A stretch of 64,000 bases of DNA from Catalinimonas alkaloidigena. GTDB lineage: Bacteria > Bacteroidota > Bacteroidia > Cytophagales > Cyclobacteriaceae. The number at the start of each line of letters is the position of its first letter. Within the stretch, counting starts at the first letter, position 1. The notes under the pieces are model-generated. The model worked only from the letters and a program-made list of their open reading frames with translations, was not told where the DNA came from and did no database searches. Location: the NCBI RefSeq assembly GCF_029504655.1, contig NZ_JAQFIL010000001.1:5647001-5711000 (forward strand), in the 5' to 3' direction. The position numbers and the translations under genes are program-made. This document shows positions 45,931 through 54,219 of this stretch, one piece after another.

Positions 45931-45971
45931 TTGATCAACACCTTGAGCGATCACTTTGGGGTGTTGATCAA
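45931..45971 (+). terminator. Long hairpin after the DUF1080 gene
   Basis: Perfect 12-base arms TTGATCAACACC and GGTGTTGATCAA enclose a 17-base loop, 45 bases past the DUF1080 stop. There is no T-tract, so it may be a transcript-stabilising structure as well as a terminator. Confidence 0.55.
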
Positions 45972-46090
45972 AACAAAGTCCTATAAAAAAAATAAATTTC
46001 AGAATATTATTCTTAACATTTACACTCTACTCATTTTAAGTTGTATTCTGATTCTTTTTATTCTATGCCACTTTATCAAAAAAAAGTAGC

Positions 46091-46098
46091 TAATTTTG
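46091..46098 (+). promoter_or_regulatory. -7 box of the nagB-like gene
   Basis: TAATTTTG fits the Bacteroidota TAnnTTTG box exactly and lies 29 bases before the start codon. No clear TTG -33 element was seen at the usual distance. Confidence 0.45.
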
Positions 46099-46127
46099 CA
46101 ATTCACTCAATCTAATCGAACAGAAAA

Positions 46128-48041
46128 ATGGACCAAGCTACTGCACTTGAAAAGCAATTTGAGAAAATTCCTACAAGTATTTTTGAGGATTCTGAAACTG
46201 CATCTAAAGAAATTGCCAAGACCATACGGGACCTGATTGTTGAAAGACAACAGCAAGGCAAAAAAGCTGTTCTGGGTTTGGCTACCGGTTCTTCTCCTAC
46301 CCGAGTATACGAAGAACTGGTTAGGATGCATCAGGAAGAAGGACTGAGCTTCAAAAATGTGATCACCTATAACCTTGATGAGTACTATCCTATTGAGCCC
46401 GACAAGCTGCAAAGCTATGTGCGCTTCATGAAAGAGTATCTCTTTGATCATGTAGACATAGATCCTGAAAATTACAATATCCCCGACGGTACCGTACCCA
46501 TCGAAAAAATCAGTGAGTACTGTGTAGCGTATGAGAACAGAATCAAAGAAGCAGGAGGTATTGACATCCAGCTTCTTGGTATTGGAGGTACCGGACACAT
46601 TGGTTTCAATGAACCAGGTTCCAGAGAAATGTCCCGTACCCGCCTGATTACACTTGACAAAATTACCCGTACCGCAGCAGCAAGTGACTTCTTCGGAGAG
46701 GAATTTGTACCTCGCCGGGCGATCACTATGGGTGTACAGACCATTATGGAATCTCGTCAGATTATCCTGATGGCTTGGGGTGAAGGAAAAGCTTCTGTGA
46801 TCCAAAAGGCTGTAGAAGGCCCTATCACTGACCAGATTCCTGCTACTTTCTTACAGGATCATGCCAATGCACAAGTGATTGTGGATGAAGCCGCCGCCGC
46901 TGAACTGACCCGTGCTAAAACACCCTGGCTGGTTGGGCCTTGTCATTGGGACCAGAAGCTTACCCGCAAAGCAGTGGTTTGGTTATGTGATAAAGTAGAT
47001 AAGCCCGTCTTAAAGCTAACCCCTGAAGATTACAATGAGAATGGTATGAGTGACCTCATTGCTGATCATGGCCCTGCTTATGATATCAATATCCGTATTT
47101 TCAACGAACTACAGCATACCATCACAGGCTGGCCAGGAGGAAAACCCAATGCGGATGACAGCCAGCGGCCCGAAAGAGCGCAGCCTTTCCCCAAGCGAGT
47201 GTTGATTTTCAGTCCTCACCCTGACGATGATGTTATATCTATGGGAGGAACACTACTCCGCCTGGTAGATCAGGGTCATGATGTACATGTTGCTTACCAG
47301 ACTTCTGGAAATATCGCGGTCTTTGATGATGACGCGCTCCGCTTTGCTGATTTTGCCAATGATTTCAAAGAAGTTTTTGATCTGAAAGACGACAAAATTG
47401 AGACTTTATTCGACGAAGTTTTTAAAGCTACTGAGAGCAAGCTTCCCGGTGAGGTAGATCCTCGCCCCGTACAGTTGATCAAAGGGTTGATTCGTCGTGG
47501 TGAGGCTAAAGCAGCCTGTCGCTATTGCGGTATCCAGGAAGAAAATTACTACTTCATGGATATGCCTTTCTACGAAACTGGAAAAGTACGCAAGAAGCCT
47601 TTGGGCGAAGATGATATCCAGATCACTGTAGACTTACTGAAAAAGGTGAAACCTCATCAGATTTATGCAGCAGGTGACCTTTCAGATCCTCATGGCACGC
47701 ACCGTGTCTGTCTAAGCGCCATCATGCAGGCAGTTGACAGGTTAAAAGATGAGGAATGGATGAAAGACTGCTATGTATGGCTGTACCGCGGTGCATGGCA
47801 GGAGTGGGATATTGATCAGATTGAAATGGCAGTGCCTATCAGCCCGATAGAATTGATGAGAAAGCGTCGTGCGGTGTTCAAGCACCAGTCTCAGAAAGAC
47901 CGTCCTTTGTTCCCTGGCTCAGACCCCAGAGAGTTTTGGCAGCGTGCTGAAGACCGTAATAAAGGTACCGCCGATGCTTATGATAAGCTGGGATTAGCCG
48001 AATATGAGGCCATGGAAGCTTTTGTAAGATATCACTTTTAA
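46128..48041 (+). CDS. nagB: Glucosamine-6-phosphate deaminase fused to a PIG-L domain
   Basis: Converts glucosamine 6-phosphate to fructose 6-phosphate and ammonia. Residues about 20-270 are the NagB domain with TYNLDEYYP (80-88) and GIGGTGHIGFNEPGS (151-165), the proton-acceptor and phosphate-loop region. From about 355 a PIG-L/LmbE domain begins with FSPHPDDDV (His364, Asp366, Asp367) and ends with a DLSDPHGTHR metal motif, which may deacetylate a GlcNAc-type compound. The 637-residue fused form is common in Bacteroidota. It would run amino-sugar breakdown, the reverse of GlmS at 54220-56067, and the PIG-L half might couple deacetylation to deamination. Confidence 0.92.
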   Translation: MDQATALEKQFEKIPTSIFEDSETASKEIAKTIRDLIVERQQQGKKAVLGLATGSSPTRVYEELVRMHQEEGLSFKNVITYNLDEYYPIEPDKLQSYVRFMKEYLFDHVDIDPENYNIPDGTVPIEKISEYCVAYENRIKEAGGIDIQLLGIGGTGHIGFNEPGSREMSRTRLITLDKITRTAAASDFFGEEFVPRRAITMGVQTIMESRQIILMAWGEGKASVIQKAVEGPITDQIPATFLQDHANAQVIVDEAAAAELTRAKTPWLVGPCHWDQKLTRKAVVWLCDKVDKPVLKLTPEDYNENGMSDLIADHGPAYDINIRIFNELQHTITGWPGGKPNADDSQRPERAQPFPKRVLIFSPHPDDDVISMGGTLLRLVDQGHDVHVAYQTSGNIAVFDDDALRFADFANDFKEVFDLKDDKIETLFDEVFKATESKLPGEVDPRPVQLIKGLIRRGEAKAACRYCGIQEENYYFMDMPFYETGKVRKKPLGEDDIQITVDLLKKVKPHQIYAAGDLSDPHGTHRVCLSAIMQAVDRLKDEEWMKDCYVWLYRGAWQEWDIDQIEMAVPISPIELMRKRRAVFKHQSQKDRPLFPGSDPREFWQRAEDRNKGTADAYDKLGLAEYEAMEAFVRYHF

Positions 48042-48066
48042 TAAGACAGATCTATTTTAACAACGG

Positions 48067-48090
48067 AAGGGTAGCTGTTTGGCTGCCCTT
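48067..48090. terminator. Terminator after nagB-like gene
   Basis: Arms AAGGGTAGC and GCTGCCCTT (one G-T pair) with a six-base loop, followed directly by a T-rich tract; the convergent VOC gene ends three bases on. A good intrinsic terminator for nagB. Confidence 0.8.
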
Positions 48091-48092
48091 TT

Positions 48093-48482
48093 TTATTTTT
48101 CATACAGTTCAAGAGGCAAATCATCCGGGTCGGCAAAGAAAGTAAAACGCTTCCCGCTTAGCTTATCCGTCCTGATTTCTTCACAGTTAATTCCTTGCTC
48201 TGCTAAAGCCTGCACTGCTACCTCCACATTATCCACCTCAAAGGCCAAATGTCTCAACCCTCTTGCTTCAGGCCGACTGGGACGTGCAGGAGGCTCAGGA
48301 AATGAGAACAGCTCTATTACATACTGTCCATGAAGTGCCAGGTCCAGTTTGTAAGATTGTCTTTCCTCCCGATGCACTTCTCTTACTATCTGAAATCCCA
48401 GTATCTCTGTATAAAAGCGCTTAGACTTATGATAGTCTGAGCAGATGATCGCAATATGATGTATACCTTTGAGTTGAAGCAT
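48093..48482 (-). CDS. VOC-family protein (glyoxalase-like)
   Basis: 129 residues of one vicinal-oxygen-chelate domain: GIHHIAIICSDYHKSKRFYT at the start, GLRHLAFEVDN in the middle and ADPDDLPLELYE at the end carry His and Glu metal ligands. It resembles the YaeR/SMU-type single-domain group often called GloA2. Cytoplasmic; possible role in aldehyde or metabolite detoxification. Substrate not known. A strong minus-strand hairpin lies directly upstream, belonging to the desaturase gene. Confidence 0.9.
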   Translation of the reverse strand: MLQLKGIHHIAIICSDYHKSKRFYTEILGFQIVREVHREERQSYKLDLALHGQYVIELFSFPEPPARPSRPEARGLRHLAFEVDNVEVAVQALAEQGINCEEIRTDKLSGKRFTFFADPDDLPLELYEK

Positions 48483-48498
48483 GCGGCTAAAATAAAAA

Positions 48499-48548
48499 AA
48501 GGTAAAGCCTTTCGCTCAACGTATTAGTTGAACGCCAGACTTTACCTT
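48499..48548 (-). terminator. Terminator after the desaturase gene
   Basis: A long stem: AAGGTAAAG pairs with CTTTACCTT and TCAAC with GTTGA around a short loop, with a mismatched middle. On the minus strand it is followed by seven T residues, 22 bases beyond the desaturase stop. Confidence 0.8.
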
Positions 48549-48569
48549 GAATGATGATAAAATATTTTT

Positions 48570-49341
48570 TTATGCTGCCTTTTTGGTTTGTCCGATTTTT
48601 ACCTCTTTACGCTTATTAAGGTGAATAACGCCCGTTTTATCAAGCAGCAAGATAACCAGATAAGTTGGATCTATCTCATGCCAGCGGAAGCCTCCAAAAT
48701 TAGCTCTGGAGCCATGCTTGTGGTGATTATTGTGATAGCTCTCTCCCATCATCAGGAAGTCAACAGGCAGGAAATTCTTAGAAGTATCGCTTACTTTAAA
48801 GTTCACATAGCCATACTTATGAGCAAACCAGTTGATGATTGCCCCGTGGACCGGAGACATCAGGAACTGAATAGGAAGGAGTAACCATAACCACCAAACG
48901 GTAGCAAACTGCATATAAATCAGTACATAGATAGTACCCCAGAAGAGACGGGAAACCCATGAGCGAGCGAATTTGTCAAAGATATCCCAACGGGGGTACT
49001 CCTTTGGTAAATCTTTCTTCTACTTCAAGCTTACCATTACAGATTGACGAATAAATGGTTTTGGTCTTCCACATCATCCTCCAGATCGTTTCATCGTAAG
49101 TGGGTGAGTGTGGGTCTTCGGGAGTATCAGCGAAAGCATGGTGCATGCGGTGCATCACTCCGTAACCATAGGCGCTCAGGTAATTAGAGCCCTGAAAAAT
49201 CCAGGTAAGCACGAAAAATATTTTTTCGGTGGTTTTAGACATGGTAAATGCTCTGTGCGCAGCATACCTGTGTAAAAAGAATGTCTGGAAGAATAATGAT
49301 AAATACCAGTGGGCTACAAAGAAAGCAAGAATTACGTACAT
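48570..49341 (-). pseudogene. Acyl-CoA/fatty acid desaturase with a one-base frameshift
   Basis: Di-iron membrane desaturase interrupted in the middle. The first part (49341 to 48976, 121 residues) holds two His boxes, HRYAAH (24-29) and HRMHH (64-68), and stops after GVPPLGYL. The second part (open through 48914 to 48570) carries the third box HNNHHKHG. Removing one base from the run of five G at 48992-48996 (C on the coding strand) gives one 256-residue frame that continues GVPRWDIFDKFARSWVSRLF, as expected for the family. So this is a recent frameshift, a phase-variable tract, or a sequencing error in a homopolymer; all residues needed for activity are otherwise kept. It stands alone between the VOC and sigma-factor genes. 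Confidence 0.85.
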
Positions 49342-49450
49342 AAGTGTTAGTTAAATAAAGAGTATGTTTCTATACACCTTTCCCTTCAAAAGGGATGTCA
49401 TTTTTAAAGACAAGTGAGAAAATGAGATGTGACAAAAAAAGAAAAGTTTT

Positions 49451-50071
49451 TTACTTCTTTTGAAGCGTAAACTTGTTCACCTCATGGCTGACCTGGTTCA
49501 CAAATTCGGATAGCTGACCAAAGTTGCAGGCTTTTTTGAAGCTTTCCAGCAGTTGAAGAGGTTGGGTGTCTGTTGAAGATTTTTTTCTGTTTTCCTGTTG
49601 AAGTTTTTCTTTAGCTCTGGAAAAAAGCTGACGGCAATTTTCTTTTTTCTTACCGAAGATTTCCTGTAAATCTTCATATTCATAATCAAACACTTCACGA
49701 AGCAGATAAATTCCTTTTTCTACCGGCTCCAGTTTTTTGTGCACCAAAGCAAGGGCTTCAGAAAGTTCATTTTCCAGATCAAAACGAGGGAGTTCAAAAT
49801 CACGATATTTTTCCAACAACTCACTGTTTTTCAGATTGCTGAAATATTCGCTCTTTTTCTTACGGAAAGAATTGAGGTGGTTAATACAATTATTGGTAAC
49901 TGTACGGATCAGATAAGCTTTGGTGTTTTCTATCTTTTCCTGATCTATGGTAAGCCATTTCATAAAGGTATCCTGTACGATATCTTCAGCATCCTGTAAA
50001 GATCCTACCATGCGTAATGCAATAGCATACAGTAAAGGCTGATAAAGTGATATGGTTTGTGTTTGGCTCAA
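49451..50071 (-). CDS. ECF-type RNA polymerase sigma factor
   Basis: 206 residues with sigma-70 region 2 (ALRMVGSLQDAEDIVQDTF, TKAYLIRTVTNNCINHL) and region 4 (EPVEKGIYLLREVFDYEYED, RQLFSRAKEKL). The C-terminal 40 residues after region 4 are a short extension. No anti-sigma gene lies beside it, unlike the FecR-linked type; this form resembles stand-alone or SigJ-like factors. Targets are unknown. It begins after a 105-base gap from the M23 peptidase on the same strand. Confidence 0.92.
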   Translation of the reverse strand: MSQTQTISLYQPLLYAIALRMVGSLQDAEDIVQDTFMKWLTIDQEKIENTKAYLIRTVTNNCINHLNSFRKKKSEYFSNLKNSELLEKYRDFELPRFDLENELSEALALVHKKLEPVEKGIYLLREVFDYEYEDLQEIFGKKKENCRQLFSRAKEKLQQENRKKSSTDTQPLQLLESFKKACNFGQLSEFVNQVSHEVNKFTLQKK

Positions 50072-50176
50072 TTCTCCTTAAACATAGTAAATTTAGTGCC
50101 AGAATATCAAAGGCAAAGTTAAATATTGAAAATTATCTGCAAATTTTTTTCAACAGACTTAATCCATAACCAAAAC

Positions 50177-51508
50177 CTATTTTTCTGTATCTATCCAACC
50201 GTGATGTCCCTCACTTGTTCTGACAAAAAGCAGAGAATCATAATTAGCCAATACTTCTGTATTTCCGGCGATCCAATCTCCACGTACTGCCCCGCTTCCG
50301 TAAGGATTGTCAAAGTAAAATTTATCCTGTTCGCTCAGTTCAAGCTGTTGGGTGGGTTCATCCAAGGGCTCTATCAGGCTGTCATGAATAAACCCTTTTT
50401 GCTCATCAGGCAGAGCAACGCGATACCAGCGGTTACTTTTGCCTTCAATATTCAGCCATGTATACTGAGGAAAACGCCCGATTACTTCTGAGTCTGTTGT
50501 CGGTCCCTTTCGGATATTAGAAAGTGTGGCGCTGGTGCGTACGGCAATTCCTACTTCAGAAGGATCAGCTGCCAAAATTTGCTCCTCCTTGAGCAAAGCA
50601 TGTACGAAGGGATAAGGATCTACTGCCCCTCTGCTTATTTTGTAGATACTAAAATGCAGGTGCGGAGGGGTAGTACGTGCATTGCCGGTATTGCCCACAA
50701 AGCCTAAAGTATCTCCTACGGATACCCGCTGCCCTGGCTTCACTGCCTGACTATCCAGGTGAGCATAATATAGCCTGAAGCGCTTTTCCAAACTGCTTAA
50801 CCAGACGACTTTACCTCCCAAACCACTTTGCATTCTGTGCCCTACCACTCCATCGCTTACTGCCAGCACAGGCGTCCCTTTAGGAGCGAAGATATCTATC
50901 CCCTTATGACTCCTTTTGCCCCCATCTCGGGGAGCACCGAAAAAACTCCCAACCGCTTTGCTGTCGATGCCGCTAACTGGAAAAGCCAGTGAAGGCTGAA
51001 AGTTAATGTTCAGCTTATAAGCTCCACCGCGCAATAGTTCAGGCTGAATACGCAAGGCATGCCAGCCGCTTTCTTCCACTTCGTACTGAAGTTGAGGCAA
51101 AGTATCGGCAGAATGTATAAGCTCAAGACTGCTGTCTTTTTCTACGGAAAAAACGTCTATGAAAATGGTAGCTTCCGGCTGCGCCAGGGTTTCCAGCGCA
51201 ATGTGAATCTGCTGTCCTTCCTGTACCGGGTATCTGAGGCTAAGGGCTTTGGGCTTTTCAGGAGGAAAATAACCTGTCTCATGATAAGGCACCTCTATCA
51301 GCAGAGAATCTTCCAGGCTCATTTTGCCTGCTTTTAGCCAGTCTGCCCCCAGGGCTGTCCGGTCAAGCTCATTTTTTTGCAGCCTTTGCAGGTACTTCTC
51401 ATAAGGAGAAGCTCTGGTAAAAAGCTGATCTAGTTGTTTGCTGCTGCTACATGCAGCGGCAATAAATACAATTCCGAATATATATACGCTATGAAATATT
51501 GATCGCAT
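50177..51508 (-). CDS. M23 family metallopeptidase lipoprotein with SH3-like domain
   Basis: 443 residues with lipobox IAAAC (Cys20). The M23/LytM peptidase lies at about 185-290: SHKGIDIF (200-207, His201 and Asp205), YYAHLDSQ (His250) and PPHLHFS (281-287, His283 and His285) give the complete zinc site. A beta-rich region precedes it, and an SH3b-like domain follows (SNIRKGPTTDSEVIGRFP, NRWYRVALPDEQKGFIHD). It should cut cross-links in peptidoglycan at the outer or inner membrane face. All catalytic residues are present, so it is likely active rather than an EnvC-like activator. Confidence 0.93.
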   Translation of the reverse strand: MRSIFHSVYIFGIVFIAAACSSSKQLDQLFTRASPYEKYLQRLQKNELDRTALGADWLKAGKMSLEDSLLIEVPYHETGYFPPEKPKALSLRYPVQEGQQIHIALETLAQPEATIFIDVFSVEKDSSLELIHSADTLPQLQYEVEESGWHALRIQPELLRGGAYKLNINFQPSLAFPVSGIDSKAVGSFFGAPRDGGKRSHKGIDIFAPKGTPVLAVSDGVVGHRMQSGLGGKVVWLSSLEKRFRLYYAHLDSQAVKPGQRVSVGDTLGFVGNTGNARTTPPHLHFSIYKISRGAVDPYPFVHALLKEEQILAADPSEVGIAVRTSATLSNIRKGPTTDSEVIGRFPQYTWLNIEGKSNRWYRVALPDEQKGFIHDSLIEPLDEPTQQLELSEQDKFYFDNPYGSGAVRGDWIAGNTEVLANYDSLLFVRTSEGHHGWIDTEK

Positions 51509-51601
51509 AGGTTAAAAGTGTAAATGACTCATCCTCTAACACAAAACCTTTCAGAATTATTCCCTGACTTACAAATACCTAAATTTTGATCAACTCAATT
51601 T

Positions 51602-52621
51602 TTATTTTTTGTTAAGCACAAAATAGACATGAGAGGACTGATTAAAATTTCCCGGCACAAAGCCAGCGATTTTTACTTCTTCTACTTCATATCCATTTTT
51701 TTCCAAAAGTGTGGTCCATTCTTTTATACTGCGAAATCCGCAGGGAAAAGCCATCTCAGGCACGCCTACTGCCAGGGCATTGGCCAAAAAATCTATCTGG
51801 ATGATGCAGTCCTTTTGCGTAGCATAATCAAATTTGAGAAAGTCTGAGAGAGGATACTGTTGGCCTTTCAGTGACTCAAGCTGATGCTGATAATAAGGAT
51901 TATTTTTTAGTTCGTCTTTTGGTAACATCACATCCTCTTCAATGATCAGCCTCCCTCCATCAGAAAGTGAATGTCGGATATTCTGTAAAAAAACACCCTG
52001 AGTTTCATCCGTATTACCTACATGATGGAGTACCGCCAGGCAACTCATCGTATCGTATTTGATTTCGCTAAAAGTGTCTGACTGAGAAAGATCCAGCGTC
52101 TGAAAACCGATCTCATCTTTTACAGCTTCAGTACGCCAGTCCATCACATCTATGCCTGCTACTCTCTGGAATGACTCATGTTGGTGTTTAAGAAAAGCCA
52201 CAAAATCCCCTCCTCCACAACCTATGTCGCAATAGGAAGTACCTTGCAGGTAACCTTTTATCTTTTCGTAGCGTCTACGCAACTTCCGCTGATGTTTATA
52301 AAGCTGATAAGCCTGTAAAAATTCGTCAAACCAAATCTCATCACGAGGCTGCTTATTACGGGAAAGCCGGGCAAAAAGAGGAAAAAGCTCTTCGGCTGAA
52401 CCTTGAATTTGTTTGATCCGCTGAAATGTGGAGTCTACCAGATACTGACATTTATCTATTACTGCTTTTCTATGAATAGATTGAGGATCAGGATGATGTT
52501 CAATGATTGCTTCCGCGTAGTTTCTTTTCATGATGGATTGCACAAACTTTCTGGCATCAGTATTGGTAAAAGATTTTAAGAAAGTACGGGCTTCGCTGAG
52601 TTTAGCCATATTAAATGTCAA
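51602..52621 (-). CDS. SAM-dependent methyltransferase, class I
   Basis: 339 residues. The central Rossmann-like domain begins with YCDIGCGGGDFVAFL (motif I), followed by GIDVMDW (motif II) and DTMSCLAVLHHVGN (motif IV). A helical N-terminal region of about 130 residues precedes the domain and is not recognised. It may methylate a small metabolite or lipid; nothing near it points to a substrate. Confidence 0.85.
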   Translation of the reverse strand: MTFNMAKLSEARTFLKSFTNTDARKFVQSIMKRNYAEAIIEHHPDPQSIHRKAVIDKCQYLVDSTFQRIKQIQGSAEELFPLFARLSRNKQPRDEIWFDEFLQAYQLYKHQRKLRRRYEKIKGYLQGTSYCDIGCGGGDFVAFLKHQHESFQRVAGIDVMDWRTEAVKDEIGFQTLDLSQSDTFSEIKYDTMSCLAVLHHVGNTDETQGVFLQNIRHSLSDGGRLIIEEDVMLPKDELKNNPYYQHQLESLKGQQYPLSDFLKFDYATQKDCIIQIDFLANALAVGVPEMAFPCGFRSIKEWTTLLEKNGYEVEEVKIAGFVPGNFNQSSHVYFVLNKK

Positions 52622-52734
52622 TAATTAGGGTAAACAGTAATAATTACTTAATTCAATACATTTAAGTGCGAAAGCACTTCATTCATATTAACTTAACAAC
52701 AAGTTAGAATCTTTGCTCAAACCACAATTTTTGT

Positions 52735-53988
52735 ATGCATATCATTTTTTTTGATACCCCGACCCTTAGAGATAACCTTAAGCCATTTACGCTTACTCGA
52801 CCCATAAGTGAAATCCGCTCGGGTATCCTTACTATGGCTCAAAAATGGACCCATCGGCTTAGTCCACACAATCAGTACAGTAATTTTACCGAAGGCTACT
52901 TACAGAAGAAGTACCCGCTCCAGGCATCAGGAGCCGATCATCTTCTTTTTATCAATGCTAGTGTCTACCCTGAGGAAGCACTACAGCAGGCAATCACTCA
53001 GATGGAAGAAGGTCAAGCTTTAAGGCAGGGAGAACTACTCATCGCAGTTTATACTTCAGCTGATCAGCTTAATGAGATTGGTAATCAGCAGCATGATAGA
53101 CCTTACAAAGAAGCTTTTGAGGCACTCACAAGTATGCTTTCCCATTGCCAGAATGTTGAATATAATCCTCCGATCCAACAACTTACGCAGCCCTGGCATA
53201 TTTTTCTACAAAACGCAGCGCAAATTAAAGCCGATTATGAGCTCATTACAAAAAACCGACAGTCAGCTAAACTGGATGATCCCCATACCATCCTATATGG
53301 AAAGAAAGAAGACATCTTTATTGAAGAAGGAGTCTCAGTCAGGGCTTCCGTATTAAATGCTGAGACTGGTCCTATTTACCTGGGAAAAAACGCTACAGTT
53401 CATGAAAACGCCGTGATCAAAGGGCCTTTTGCCATGCTGGAAGGTTCACATGTAAATATAGGTAGCAAAATCAGAGAAGCGACTACTTTAGGCCCTCACT
53501 CCAAGCTAGGTGGCGAGGTGAAGAATGTGGTTATATTCGGTAACAGCAATAAAGGACACGAAGGTTTTTTGGGTAACGCTGTTATCGGCGAGTGGTGTAA
53601 TTTCGGAGCAGATACTAATGCATCAAACCTGAAGAATAATTATAAGCCCGTCAAAGTGTGGAATTATGGGACACGCAGATATGAAGATAGCGGCGAACTC
53701 TTCTGTGGATTGATGATGGGCGACCATAGCAAATGTGGTATCAATACGATGTTCAATACAGGTACGGTAGTAGGAGTATCAGCCAATGTTTTTGGTACCG
53801 GCTATCCGGAAAAGTTTATTCCCAGTTTTAGCTGGGGGGGCGTAGGTGAAAGCAGTATCTATCGTATAGAAAAGGCGCTGGAGGTAGCACAGCATGTCGT
53901 CCAAAGACGCGGATTACAGCTTTCAGAAGCAGATACTGAAATCCTTGAATATATATATGAGCATCGCCAGGCAGAATGGAAAAAATGA
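52735..53988 (+). CDS. Bacteroidota GlmU-like sugar nucleotidyltransferase with left-handed beta-helix
   Basis: 417 residues. It resembles the alternative GlmU family of Bacteroidota, thought to supply GlcN-1-P acetylation and/or UDP-GlcNAc synthesis. The N-terminal part has FFDTPTLRDNLKPFTLTRPI and EIRSGILTMAQKW in place of the classical GlmU loop, and the C-terminal part is a hexapeptide-repeat beta-helix (VHENAVIKGPFAMLEGSHVN, FLGNAVIGEWCNFGADTNAS). It is followed by glmS, the preceding step of the same pathway, so the two serve peptidoglycan and LPS precursor supply. Confidence 0.9.
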   Translation: MHIIFFDTPTLRDNLKPFTLTRPISEIRSGILTMAQKWTHRLSPHNQYSNFTEGYLQKKYPLQASGADHLLFINASVYPEEALQQAITQMEEGQALRQGELLIAVYTSADQLNEIGNQQHDRPYKEAFEALTSMLSHCQNVEYNPPIQQLTQPWHIFLQNAAQIKADYELITKNRQSAKLDDPHTILYGKKEDIFIEEGVSVRASVLNAETGPIYLGKNATVHENAVIKGPFAMLEGSHVNIGSKIREATTLGPHSKLGGEVKNVVIFGNSNKGHEGFLGNAVIGEWCNFGADTNASNLKNNYKPVKVWNYGTRRYEDSGELFCGLMMGDHSKCGINTMFNTGTVVGVSANVFGTGYPEKFIPSFSWGGVGESSIYRIEKALEVAQHVVQRRGLQLSEADTEILEYIYEHRQAEWKK

Positions 53989-54219
53989 GTACTTCCCTCT
54001 CTTTTGCCCTCTGTACTTTATTTCACTTTTTTAACGCATTGATTTCAAAAACCCTTTTCAAATTCAACTTCAGCTGATAAAAGTAGTGAGTAAAACCAAC
54101 ATTCATCTTTTTATTATATCTTTTATGATTTTTGTTAAAACCTCACAAAGATTTCTCGCACTGCTTTTGTAGTATACGTAAAGTATCTTAAGTAAAAACC
54201 GCTATAAACTTTTAAACTT

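Noticed and set aside
46107..46805. A 232-codon frame antisense to nagB
   Set aside because: No motifs; nagB motifs are complete on the other strand.
53989..54219. Possible glmS ribozyme or riboswitch leader
   Set aside because: No recognisable ribozyme core or double pseudoknot seen; that class belongs to Firmicutes.
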